Positions 9,614-18,455 of a stretch of 64,000 nt of DNA are shown one piece after another. Made by a program: the position numbers and the translations under genes. The notes under the pieces were generated by a model, which worked only from the letters and a program-made list of their open reading frames with translations, made no database searches and was not told the DNA's origin. Positions within the stretch are counted from its first letter, which is position 1; every line of letters begins with the position of its first letter. Source of the stretch: Planctomycetia bacterium (GTDB taxonomy: Bacteria > Planctomycetota > Planctomycetia > Pirellulales > Thermoguttaceae); NCBI GenBank assembly GCA_030539295.1, contig JAUNSJ010000019.1, positions 1 through 64,000 on the forward strand, written 5' to 3'.

Positions 9614-10642
9614 ATGACGAAGATGGCACGAGCATCACGCGAAGAGCAGTTAGCGAAAGTACTTTTATCGGATATAGCCAATCGTGGTTTGAAATGTGGC
9701 GATTCCTATTATTCGACGGCGGAAGTATGCAAACTTTTGTCGGTAGGCGGCGCGTACGCGAATCGTGCCTTGGGCGTACTCGAGCGGCGTGGTGTCATTG
9801 AACGGCGGCAGCGGACGCGAGCGATTATCGTGAATCCCAGTCCGCTTCCGGTCAATTCTGTTTCGCGAATTTCCCTGTTAACGTGCGAAAATTTCGTGCG
9901 TTTGGAGAGGGACGAAATGTCGTTCTTCTTTAAGGGGGTGCAATCGGTTTTTCCGAAGTCCATTTTAAATATTATGTACGTCCCGACGGAAATGAACGGG
10001 GCTTTTATTGGTGAACTGAAGTCGCGTCTGCAGGAGTCTGCTGGCCGGGAAGCTTTTATCCTGGCCTCGGTCCCCTATTTCGTTCAGGCGGAGTTCGCGA
10101 AAATCAATTGTCCTTCTGTTATTCTCGGGTCGCGTCACGCGGGAATAACGGGAATTCCCCAGATTGAAGAGAATCATGAGCAGGGGATCCAGTTGATCTT
10201 TGAATATCTTGCCAGGCGCGGGCGAAAAAACATTATTGGTCTTATGCGTAATATTGTTTTTTCAGGTGATTTGCCCGTTCTGGATATGTTTACCCGGACC
10301 GCGACACCGTTCGAAAAACGACTGCGTTGTATAAGCGCGGAGCCCGAACTTTTAAACGCGGCGGTCGCGGACCTGCTTCGAGAATCCCCGTCGGTAGACG
10401 CCTTTATTTGTCGGTCGCTTCCTTATGTTGAGGCTGTCTGTTCCGCAATGAAACAGAAAGGTTTGACTCCAGGCAAAGACGTTGATGTGATTTCCTGTGT
10501 CCATTATCAGCATGAAGGCTGTATAGCATTACGGCGGGAAATTTCTCTCCAGGAAACGTATACCATGGGTGCGGAGCTTCTTAAAAGGATAATTTCCGGC
10601 CAGAAGGTGGAAGATTATTACGTCCCGGTGAATCTGACCTGA
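9614..10642 (+). CDS. GntR-family transcriptional regulator with LacI-like sensor domain
   Basis: N-terminal winged helix of GntR type (about residues 5-75: a YYSTAEVCKLLSV recognition region and the RRGVIERRQR wing), followed by a periplasmic-binding-protein-like sensor domain (about 85-340), as in AraR-type sugar regulators. It probably binds a sugar or sugar acid and controls the neighbouring secreted propeller gene and the GntP permease downstream. Three in-frame starts are close together (TTG 9605, ATG 9614, ATG 9623) and none has a clear Shine-Dalgarno; 9614 is a compromise. Confidence 0.8.
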   Translation: MTKMARASREEQLAKVLLSDIANRGLKCGDSYYSTAEVCKLLSVGGAYANRALGVLERRGVIERRQRTRAIIVNPSPLPVNSVSRISLLTCENFVRLERDEMSFFFKGVQSVFPKSILNIMYVPTEMNGAFIGELKSRLQESAGREAFILASVPYFVQAEFAKINCPSVILGSRHAGITGIPQIEENHEQGIQLIFEYLARRGRKNIIGLMRNIVFSGDLPVLDMFTRTATPFEKRLRCISAEPELLNAAVADLLRESPSVDAFICRSLPYVEAVCSAMKQKGLTPGKDVDVISCVHYQHEGCIALRREISLQETYTMGAELLKRIISGQKVEDYYVPVNLT

Positions 10643-10719
10643 AGTAAGCCCCGTCGCGTGGCACTCTATCATACAACATTAGGACAGGGCAGGGTTTATT
10701 CTGGAAAGGCGCAACGGTT

Positions 10720-12003
10720 ATGGAGCCGCAGATATCGAGCTTGGGAGCGTTGGCAGGGCTCCTTTTGGCCATTGTATTGATTTTGCGTAAAGTACACCCG
10801 GTCTACTCGCTCATGATGGGTTCTTTGGCAGGCGGTCTTCTGGGTGGAAATGACCCTGTCACGACGGTGAACTGCATGATTGCTGGCGCCGGCGAGATGA
10901 TGCAGGCGGTTCTCCGTATTCTAGCCGCTGGCGTTTTGGTCGGGGTTATGATTCAGACGGGCGCGGCAAATGTCATTGCGAAGACTCTGGTCGCCCGGGC
11001 GGGAGAGCGATGGATACTGCCGGCCTTGGCGGCTGCGAGCATGATTCTGACCATCTCGGGTATTATTATGGACGTTGCGGTGATAACGGTCGCGCCCATT
11101 GCGCTAGCGGCCGGTGCACGCTTGAACCTGAGTCGTGTGGCTATTCTGCTGGCAATGACAGGCGGGGCAAAAGCCGGCAATCTCATTTCCCTGAATCCGA
11201 ATACGATTATTTTATCGGAAACGATGAATGTCCCGCTCATGAAACTCATGCTCGCTGGCGTTGTTCCGGCATTGGGGGGATTTGCAATGGCCTGTGTACT
11301 TGCAAGCCTACTGCGTAAAGGACGAGAGCGAATTGAGGAAGAAGGGGCGGGAGCGAGCGGGCAGTCGGATCACGCGACGTCTTTAGCCGAGGGCGACGTT
11401 GGCTTCTTTGCGGCCTTATCTTCTCCTGCACTGGCCATGCTCCTGCTGGCGTCCCGGTCTGTGACAGGTATTCCTATTGACCCGCTTATTGCCTTGCCTT
11501 TTGGTGGTCTGGCAGGCCTTTGTGTTATGCGAAGAACGCGAGACATGACGGCGAGTCTGCAGTTGGGTATGACGAAAATGGCGTCCGTCTCGCTACTCAT
11601 GGTGGGGACCGGGTGCCTGGCCGGGATTATCGAAAGCTCCTGTCTCAGAGATAGTTTGGTAAATTTTATGGGTAGTGCCGGCTTACCGGGCTTTACATTG
11701 GCCCCGCTATCGGGTATATTATTAGGTTGTGTGACGGCCTCGCCGATTGCGGGTGTGACCATAGCCAGTTCTGTCTTCGGGACAACGCTGGTCGGCATGG
11801 GAGTACCGCCCCTGGCCAGTGCCGTTATGATACACAGTGGAGCAATGACGTTCGACACGTTGCCCCATGGGAGTTTTTTCCACACCTCCGCCAGTGCGGT
11901 CCAGATGGAACTTGGTCGCCGCATGGTTTTGATACCTTGTGAAATGCTCGTCGGACTGACAGAGACGGCGCTTGCTGTCCTGATGTTCATGCCGCGGCAG
12001 TAG
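10720..12003 (+). CDS. GntP-family gluconate/organic acid permease
   Basis: 427-residue integral membrane protein with about 12 hydrophobic segments and the GntP-type start (LAIVLILRKVHPVYSLMMGSLAGG). The family imports gluconate and related hydroxy acids with protons. GGAAAGG lies 10 bases before the ATG. It follows the GntR-type regulator by 77 bases, which suggests regulated uptake of a sugar acid, possibly the product of the secreted enzyme upstream. Substrate cannot be told from sequence. The next gene (polyferredoxin) starts 58 bases later. Confidence 0.85.
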   Translation: MEPQISSLGALAGLLLAIVLILRKVHPVYSLMMGSLAGGLLGGNDPVTTVNCMIAGAGEMMQAVLRILAAGVLVGVMIQTGAANVIAKTLVARAGERWILPALAAASMILTISGIIMDVAVITVAPIALAAGARLNLSRVAILLAMTGGAKAGNLISLNPNTIILSETMNVPLMKLMLAGVVPALGGFAMACVLASLLRKGRERIEEEGAGASGQSDHATSLAEGDVGFFAALSSPALAMLLLASRSVTGIPIDPLIALPFGGLAGLCVMRRTRDMTASLQLGMTKMASVSLLMVGTGCLAGIIESSCLRDSLVNFMGSAGLPGFTLAPLSGILLGCVTASPIAGVTIASSVFGTTLVGMGVPPLASAVMIHSGAMTFDTLPHGSFFHTSASAVQMELGRRMVLIPCEMLVGLTETALAVLMFMPRQ

Positions 12004-12061
12004 CGTTTGTGGTCCAATGCAAATAAGAAGTTCCGCATAGAATTTTAGGATACAAGGCAGT

Positions 12062-13309
12062 ATGAAAAGATCAGCAATTCGCTATATCGTACTGTTTTTA
12101 TTAATCATATCGGTTTTACCCTGGTCGAGATGGATTTTTCCAGCGGGCATGCCGTGCAGTATGAGTCCGTTTTTGTTCCTTGCTCGCCTTACAGGTGGTA
12201 CTGTGACCGTTGCGGTGGCGATTCTTCCTCTTTTGCTCCTGTTGGCCGCGGTCTGGAGGAGGCGTTTTTTCTGTCGATTCTGCTGCCCACTGGGGTGCGG
12301 TTTCGATCTGGTCAGACGTGTCAGAAAGCGATTGGTCGCGGGGCAGGGGACTACGGTTTCATTACGTTTTCCCTGGCTCGGAGCGGCGCTGGCCGCAATA
12401 ACATTACTTGGCGTGGCGACCGGGTCCGCAATTCTGACCCGTGGACTCATGTTTGACCCACTTGTGCTGTTTACGTCTTTGTTTGGCGGAAGTACCCTGA
12501 ATTTTGCAGTCGTTATACTTCTTCTCTTGCTGGCGGGTGTTTTGCCTTGGTTCTGGTGCGGGACCTGCTGCCCCCTTGGTGCGATTCAGGAAATCTGTTA
12601 TCGTATGAGCCATTGGAAACGAACGGAGTCCGACACTGTGACGCGACAGTCGCGTCGGCGTTTTTTGCGTGCGGCGGTTGCCTTGGCCGCGTTCGGGATG
12701 TCACTGCCTTACGTTGCCGTTCGCGGTTTGGTCCGAAAATTGCGGCCGCCGGGTGCGTTGGATGAGTCTCGCTTTGCATCGCTGTGCACTGGCTGCGGTC
12801 GTTGCATCGCTGTTTGCCCCACGAAGCATCTTCGCGCGGAGCCGGAAGAGGAGAGGACGTCCGACGAGAAAAGACGGTTTCCATTTCAGTATAGTCCGCT
12901 CCCGGTTGTTGATACAGAAACGACATGGTGTGAAAAGAATTGCATTTCGTGTGGACAAGTATGCCCGAGCGGCGCGATTCAGCGCTTTACGGTGGAGGAG
13001 AAAGAGCATTTGCGGGTGGGAGCGATCGAGTACAATTTTGAGCACTGTGTTCTTTACGCGGAGAAAGATTGCGATATTTGTGTGCGCGAATGTCCCTGGG
13101 AAGCCATTACAATGACGTGGTCTGACGAATGGTCTATTGAAACTCCACACGTAGACCCGTTGCGTTGCACTGGCTGTGCCCGGTGTGTTGTCATGTGCCC
13201 CGGATTCGATCCGATCTATCATGGGGAACCGGAAGACGGCGTCGAAACTGCGCCGCCGAAAGCGTTTACGTTGGTCCCACGGCAGGACGACTCACCCGGA
13301 TTACTCTGA
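12062..13309 (+). CDS. Membrane-bound polyferredoxin, NapH-NapG-like fusion
   Basis: 415 residues. The first ~190 residues have several membrane helices and two CxxxCP-type motifs (CRFCCPLGC, 71-79; CGTCCPLGA, 166-174), as in NapH/NosR-type quinol dehydrogenases. Next is a twin-arginine-like segment RRRFLRAAV with a hydrophobic stretch (198-220), as at the N-terminus of NapG. The C-terminal half holds four 4Fe-4S motifs: CTGCGRCIAVCP (242-253), CISCGQVCP (294-302), CDICVRECP (337-345) and CTGCARCVVMCP (369-380). So it looks like NapH and NapG joined in one chain. It would pass electrons from quinol to a periplasmic or membrane partner, which is not encoded nearby. Its 3' end overlaps the convergent gene by 9 bases. 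Confidence 0.8.
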   Translation: MKRSAIRYIVLFLLIISVLPWSRWIFPAGMPCSMSPFLFLARLTGGTVTVAVAILPLLLLLAAVWRRRFFCRFCCPLGCGFDLVRRVRKRLVAGQGTTVSLRFPWLGAALAAITLLGVATGSAILTRGLMFDPLVLFTSLFGGSTLNFAVVILLLLLAGVLPWFWCGTCCPLGAIQEICYRMSHWKRTESDTVTRQSRRRFLRAAVALAAFGMSLPYVAVRGLVRKLRPPGALDESRFASLCTGCGRCIAVCPTKHLRAEPEEERTSDEKRRFPFQYSPLPVVDTETTWCEKNCISCGQVCPSGAIQRFTVEEKEHLRVGAIEYNFEHCVLYAEKDCDICVRECPWEAITMTWSDEWSIETPHVDPLRCTGCARCVVMCPGFDPIYHGEPEDGVETAPPKAFTLVPRQDDSPGLL

Positions 13310-14431
13310 CCGAAGCGTGCGAAGCAGGTGCACGAGCCACGTTCGATTATCGGCCGAGGTATAACTCATTTGGCCGCCCATACGGCTGAACGTCTTGCAG
13401 AAGCGGAGATAGTAGGCCGGGTTATCCATGGGCGGCTCACCCTCTTTCGTCCAGTCCCAGGTACTTTGTGCAAGATCAACGACGTGGATGGTGAAGTCGG
13501 TAATGTTTTTCCCGTCGTGGAGGGCCAGATTGCGCGACATGGAGAGTGATTTTTCAAAAATCATGGGCGACATGACGGCCGAGCCGACGGAGAGGTAGAC
13601 TCCCCCTTGCAGTTGGGAAACGGAGTTCGCATAGGAGAGGAAATCAATCTGGGCCGTTCGACCGATTGCGGCGCCGCAGTTCATGGGGTGCGTGTAGATG
13701 ATATCGTGTCCGAACATGGGATGACAGGTAAACGGGATATTGGCGGCAACCATGCGAAATGCGAGGGAATATTTTTTCCAGGGATGTGGAATCTTTAAGA
13801 TGTATTCCTCTTGCGGGTAGTTGAATCGGCGTTTGGCCGCGAGCAGGTCGGACGCGGCGGCTGCGCGGTCGAGCTGTTCCGGCGTGGCGGCCGGCAGGCC
13901 AGACTTTTCTATCGCGGCCAGAAGTTCCGTGTCGGAGGGAATGACAAGCTCTTCATTTTGCGCCATGGTACCGACCGACTCGCCATATCCGAGACCGCGC
14001 CAGGCACCCACGATCAGGGCCAGATTGAGACAGGTTCCCGTTTCATTCCAGATGCCGAACTGGCCTTCGGTTGTGTAGCGGTGGACGTCTTCTCCGGATT
14101 TTCCCTGAAAGGCGAATTCCCAGTCGTGAATTATGCCGGCGCCATTCGTAGCCAAATGAGTAATCCAACCTTCTTCCGCGAGAGCGGCGAGCGTGAGCCC
14201 GAGTCCGTTCTTAATGGAATGGGCACCGAAGGCGAGAATCCGAGCGGCACCGCAGTCACGGGCACGTCGCAGTTCCGCAGCCGCTCGTGCCACGTCCTCT
14301 TCCGCTTCCGGAGAGAGCGTGCCGGAATAGCTCTCCGCGTCGATGACGTCCCGAACAATATCGAGCTTATTAACACGCTCCGCAAGCGGTTTGACATGAA
14401 TTTCGTTGCGTTTGAACTGAGGGTGCGGCAT
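13301..14431 (-). CDS. Deoxyhypusine-synthase-like protein
   Basis: 376 residues from the ATG at 14431, chosen because AGGAG lies 6 bases upstream. The region with GAHSIKNGLGLTLAAL, ITHLATNGAGIIHDWE and the later FGIWNETG resembles bacterial members of the deoxyhypusine synthase superfamily (NAD-binding, acting on polyamines and sometimes of unknown role). Bacteria lack eIF5A, so true hypusine formation is unlikely; a homospermidine-type or unrelated reaction is more plausible. The catalytic lysine cannot be fixed by eye. No polyamine genes lie next to it. Its 3' end overlaps the convergent polyferredoxin gene. Confidence 0.5.
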   Translation of the reverse strand: MPHPQFKRNEIHVKPLAERVNKLDIVRDVIDAESYSGTLSPEAEEDVARAAAELRRARDCGAARILAFGAHSIKNGLGLTLAALAEEGWITHLATNGAGIIHDWEFAFQGKSGEDVHRYTTEGQFGIWNETGTCLNLALIVGAWRGLGYGESVGTMAQNEELVIPSDTELLAAIEKSGLPAATPEQLDRAAAASDLLAAKRRFNYPQEEYILKIPHPWKKYSLAFRMVAANIPFTCHPMFGHDIIYTHPMNCGAAIGRTAQIDFLSYANSVSQLQGGVYLSVGSAVMSPMIFEKSLSMSRNLALHDGKNITDFTIHVVDLAQSTWDWTKEGEPPMDNPAYYLRFCKTFSRMGGQMSYTSADNRTWLVHLLRTLRSE

Positions 14432-14488
14432 GATTGACTCCTGGGAGTAAAGTTGTTGGGGTTCCTGGTTACCATTCCATAAGTATCC

Positions 14489-14516
14489 ATTATAATAATA
14501 AGAGACCAGCGTACAA
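14489..14516 (-). promoter_or_regulatory. Promoter for the deoxyhypusine-synthase-like gene
   Basis: Read on the minus strand: -35 TTGTAC (14516-14511), 16-base spacer, -10 TATAAT (14494-14489). It is arranged back to back with the promoter at 14589-14616. Confidence 0.5.
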
Positions 14517-14588
14517 TGGCAAAACGCGACAAAATTAAGGGGAAAATACGACTGCCGACCGCGAGGGACACGGCAAACTTTGGCCCGC

Positions 14589-14616
14589 TTGTAAAATGGT
14601 CCGGGGCTGGTATAAT
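14589..14616 (+). promoter_or_regulatory. Promoter for the large glycosidase-like gene
   Basis: -35 TTGTAA (14589-14594), 16-base spacer, perfect -10 TATAAT (14611-14616), about 70 bases before the ATG at 14694. Confidence 0.55.
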
Positions 14617-14693
14617 ACAAGAAAGTGTGAGGACTTTACGTTGGAGTGCCCGCTTCCCGCCGAAAATAGAGAATTTATCAAGAGGAGCTAATT

Positions 14694-17600
14694 ATGCATA
14701 GAAGATGGCCGTCAGTACGTATCTTCGCGACGTTTGTCGTTTGTTTTGCTTTATTTGCGTCCGGTGCGCACGGACAGATCCAACCGGAAAAAACACCGTG
14801 GGACTTTACGTGTTGGCGTGTGGCCGAGGGGCCTCTTGAACTTACGCTGGGGAAATTGCCCTTTATAACGGCCGTCAACGAACCACAAACTTTGACTTGG
14901 GAATTAAAAAACAGTTCCGAGAGCGAAGTTGTCTGTCGGCTGGAACTGACAAGCGTGGATACGGTCTATCCTTTGGATAAGGAGGGCCAGCGGACTGCTG
15001 CCTGTGGCGAAACGGTAACGGTACCGGCGCAAGGGCAGGTGAGCGGGTCGTTTGCCTGGCAGGCGGGAGAAGGCACCTACTCGGGCCACTATCCTCTGCG
15101 TGTCACCGTAACCTGGAACGAGCACGGGGAAGAGCGAACGGCGGACGCGGTCCGGGTCATTGAAACGCGGCTGTCGGCCACTACAGTTTCCGACTTGACG
15201 ACAACGGTTATTCAGCGAGGCGGTGTTTCTCTGCTCACGGGCAAGTCCTACGAAGCGTTCTGTGAACAGGGAGGCCAGAGTCGCTCCCTCGGCGTTGGCT
15301 TTACCGGGAACGATTCGGAAACCAAGGCCAATTTGCACCTCTATCACGAAACGCGTGTGGGTGAACCGCGTTTTACATTTGCCATGCACCCGCCCTATAT
15401 TCCGGAAGGGGGTAACTTAAATTTACGGTTTCCTGTCCGGCTGCCGGATTCTGAACGGGTCCTGCTTTCTTATGGTTGCATGCTGGTAACGCCCCCGGCA
15501 ACGGAGCCGGCCAGCGACGGGGTGACCTTCCGGATTCTGGTCGAGTCGGAGGGCGAGACCGCTGTTGCAGAAGAGTTTCATACGGATTCGAAAGTCTGGG
15601 TCGACCGTGGCGTGGATTTATCGCCCTGGTCGGGTCGCGAAATTACTCTCGTTTTGCAGGTAACGCCTGGGCCGGCTAATAATACGACGTGCGATGGATG
15701 TTTTGTCAGTGGTCTTTTTGTGAATACGGAAGAGGGGCTGTCCTGGCCACAGATTGGGGCACAGGGAACACAAGAGCGTCAAGAGTACCAGTTTGACCTT
15801 GGTCACGGGCGGAGCGTTCGTGTTCTGCCTGGCCCCGGTGGTCTGCTGGACGCGAAATATATTGTCACGACCGCCCGTGGTGAGCTGACTTACGACGGAC
15901 TGCGGCTCGCGGTGGGGGCAACGCGTCTGACGGATCCTTTTACCTGTTACGCAGAAAAGCCAAAAACGACGTATAACGAGTCTAATAAGGTTCTTACGTC
16001 GCAATATACCCTTCTGTTGAACGATGAGGCGGTTCCGGTAACCGTAACGGCGAGTGTAGAAAACGGCATGTTTGTCCTGTCGCTGCCTGAGGGGAACCCG
16101 GCGGAGATTAATGGTCTCTGTTATGGTCCGGTGTCGTCGGAGCCGAGTCGCAGCTATTTTGCGCACGGTTACGTCGTTGAAGGCCCGCAAGGAGTGCGGC
16201 GGGTGAGTTTTGACGGGCATGAACTGGCCAGTAGTCACGTTGGATTTGATTTTCCGGGTGGGGGTGCGATTTTTATGGCCACGTCCATTCCGCCGCAGTT
16301 CCTGGAGGTGAATCCGGTGGATAAGGTCTATTCGCTCATCGCGTCTGGACGGGTTAAGATGGCTCTGTTGCCGAATGAGGAGAATGCATTTAATGCGGCG
16401 AAGGAATATCGGGAGAATTCCGGCTGGGTGGCGGCTGCCGCGCCCGGCTGGGAGCGTAAGGCAGGGCGTCTCGTTTACGATATTTGGGGCGTCAACACGC
16501 GAAATTTAATCGAAACGATGACGAAGATTTTTGAGTATGGTGCCACCGATTCCCTCTTTATTCAGCATGTCTGGCAGCGATACGGGTATGACGTCCGGCT
16601 CCCGGATATCTGGAACCCGGACGCGGATTATTCCGACTTGCGGGAACTGGCCGCTTTGTGCCGGCAATACGATGTGCCGTTTGCTTTGCACGACAACTAT
16701 ATCGACTTATACCCCGACGCCAGTGATTTTACCTACGACAATATATGTTTTCACGAGAATGGAACTCCTGTCCGCGCCTGGGTAAATGAGGGCAAAAAAG
16801 TCTTGAGCTATCGCTGGCGTCCGGATTTAATCTTTCCTCCTCTGGACCGCAATTTTGCGACGGGCAAGAGACTGCTGCCGGAAATGGACGCGTATTTCGT
16901 TGATGTCTTCGCCTCCATGGGTATATTTGATTTTTATTCGCGGGACGGTCAATTTCATCCGCGAAGTGAAACGCAAACGTATTGGAAGAAATGCTTTGCG
17001 ACGATTGAATCGGCCTTGTCGACGACCGATAGCAAGGGAGAAAAGCATTCGGGAATCTCCATCAGTGAGGCCGGGAACGACAGTCTGATCGGTTCGTTAA
17101 GCGGAGCTGACGCCCAATGGCGTATCTTGAGTAGCAAGCCGCGTCCGGATACAATATGGTTTGCGTGCGAGAACTGGGAACGAACGCCCTGGTTCACCGC
17201 GGTCAATCACACAAATTTTTCGCGTCATGGCGCTGGCTACAGTACGCGTTATGAGGGCGGGCATATGCGGGACCTGCACGGAATCACGAGCGACGATTAT
17301 TTGGCCTCGGAGATTTTAGGGGGTCTTGACCTCATGGTGGATAGAGGCAATCTGTGGCCGGACGCCATTCGTCTGCATTATTATGTGGGTCATATTCCGC
17401 GGCGGTTGGCCGATAAGGAGATTGAGTCGGTAACGTTCGAGAACGATAATATTCATCAACAGACGGTCTTGTGGTCGGATGGCACGAAAGTATCCGTGAA
17501 CCTGGACGATGAGTGCTGGGAGACCGGGGGTTATCGGCTGCCGAAATATGGTTTTGTCGTTCATTGTGGCGACGGTCAGTTCCTTGCCGGTCTGGTTTGT

Positions 17601-18446
17601 AATCCGCAGAATGACCAGGAGCGTATTGAGTTATCGGAAAACGATGGTGGTTTTTATCTATGCGGTCGCGGGTACAAAAGAAGCGACGTGGCGATGGTTT
17701 ATCCGGAGTTTGCGGGGCTGGAAGTCGTGGATGGCCGCCGCTTTAAGGTAGCGATCGACTGGCACGCGGAGGCTCCTGTTGATACGGACTATCATGTTTT
17801 CACGCACCTGTTTTCGGCAAGCACTTCCTACCAGGAGGGCTGGTTTGCCGGGGGAGGAGCTCCCGCAATTCCGACCAGTGCCTGGGGAATCAAGGACGAC
17901 CAGACGGATACAACGACTGTCCGAACTTCTGGCGAACAGGTCCTGACAATTCCGGATGGTTTGCCGAACGGCGATTATTCACTCCTGGTCGGGCTGTTCG
18001 ACGCGGAAGGCGATGGTCGTCGGGCCGCACTCTTGGCCGAGGGTGCCAATAACGGTCGTTATACGATTGCGAAGATTCATCTTGAGCGAGAGGGAGATGG
18101 ATATCGCATTACGGCGACAAAGACTCCGCTGACGGTTGATGATAAGCTTCTGCAAGAGCTTCCTCAATTGTTCGGGAACACAACGCCGGCCACGTACCGC
18201 GGCGTAACGACCAGTGGCGCTGTGGTCGGACGCGAGGTAGACGGCGGACTTAATCTGCTTGTGATTCCGGTCGCCGAGCGATTTCCCGTTACAGTCGATG
18301 AAAGCGTGTGGGGTACGGTTGAGGGAATCCGGCATTCGGGTCAAGCGGTTGATTTTTCGCGGGACGGCCAACTTGTAACGTTCGACGCAAGTCCCGACAG
18401 CGAGCCATACTGTGTTGATTTTTCGAATGCATCTGTGACCAAATAG
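14694..18446 (+). CDS. Large secreted glycoside-hydrolase-like protein
   Basis: 1250 residues with a Sec signal peptide (cleavage near AHG-Q, about residue 28). N-terminal beta-sandwich regions (about 30-160, and a CBM-like region about 245-350) precede a probable (beta/alpha)8 barrel at about 585-850. Barrel-like strand ends include YDIWGVN, FIQHVWQRYGYDVRLPD, FALHDNYIDLYP, YFVDVFASMG (Asp near 733) and ISEAGND (Glu near 790), which could supply a nucleophile and acid/base. The layout recalls GH101/GH129-type alpha-N-acetylgalactosaminidases and the DUF5696 group, but the family is not certain. AGGAG lies 6 bases before the ATG. An XylR-type regulator follows after 9 bases. Confidence 0.65.
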   Translation: MHRRWPSVRIFATFVVCFALFASGAHGQIQPEKTPWDFTCWRVAEGPLELTLGKLPFITAVNEPQTLTWELKNSSESEVVCRLELTSVDTVYPLDKEGQRTAACGETVTVPAQGQVSGSFAWQAGEGTYSGHYPLRVTVTWNEHGEERTADAVRVIETRLSATTVSDLTTTVIQRGGVSLLTGKSYEAFCEQGGQSRSLGVGFTGNDSETKANLHLYHETRVGEPRFTFAMHPPYIPEGGNLNLRFPVRLPDSERVLLSYGCMLVTPPATEPASDGVTFRILVESEGETAVAEEFHTDSKVWVDRGVDLSPWSGREITLVLQVTPGPANNTTCDGCFVSGLFVNTEEGLSWPQIGAQGTQERQEYQFDLGHGRSVRVLPGPGGLLDAKYIVTTARGELTYDGLRLAVGATRLTDPFTCYAEKPKTTYNESNKVLTSQYTLLLNDEAVPVTVTASVENGMFVLSLPEGNPAEINGLCYGPVSSEPSRSYFAHGYVVEGPQGVRRVSFDGHELASSHVGFDFPGGGAIFMATSIPPQFLEVNPVDKVYSLIASGRVKMALLPNEENAFNAAKEYRENSGWVAAAAPGWERKAGRLVYDIWGVNTRNLIETMTKIFEYGATDSLFIQHVWQRYGYDVRLPDIWNPDADYSDLRELAALCRQYDVPFALHDNYIDLYPDASDFTYDNICFHENGTPVRAWVNEGKKVLSYRWRPDLIFPPLDRNFATGKRLLPEMDAYFVDVFASMGIFDFYSRDGQFHPRSETQTYWKKCFATIESALSTTDSKGEKHSGISISEAGNDSLIGSLSGADAQWRILSSKPRPDTIWFACENWERTPWFTAVNHTNFSRHGAGYSTRYEGGHMRDLHGITSDDYLASEILGGLDLMVDRGNLWPDAIRLHYYVGHIPRRLADKEIESVTFENDNIHQQTVLWSDGTKVSVNLDDECWETGGYRLPKYGFVVHCGDGQFLAGLVCNPQNDQERIELSENDGGFYLCGRGYKRSDVAMVYPEFAGLEVVDGRRFKVAIDWHAEAPVDTDYHVFTHLFSASTSYQEGWFAGGGAPAIPTSAWGIKDDQTDTTTVRTSGEQVLTIPDGLPNGDYSLLVGLFDAEGDGRRAALLAEGANNGRYTIAKIHLEREGDGYRITATKTPLTVDDKLLQELPQLFGNTTPATYRGVTTSGAVVGREVDGGLNLLVIPVAERFPVTVDESVWGTVEGIRHSGQAVDFSRDGQLVTFDASPDSEPYCVDFSNASVTK

Positions 18447-18455
18447 GAAGAAGCA

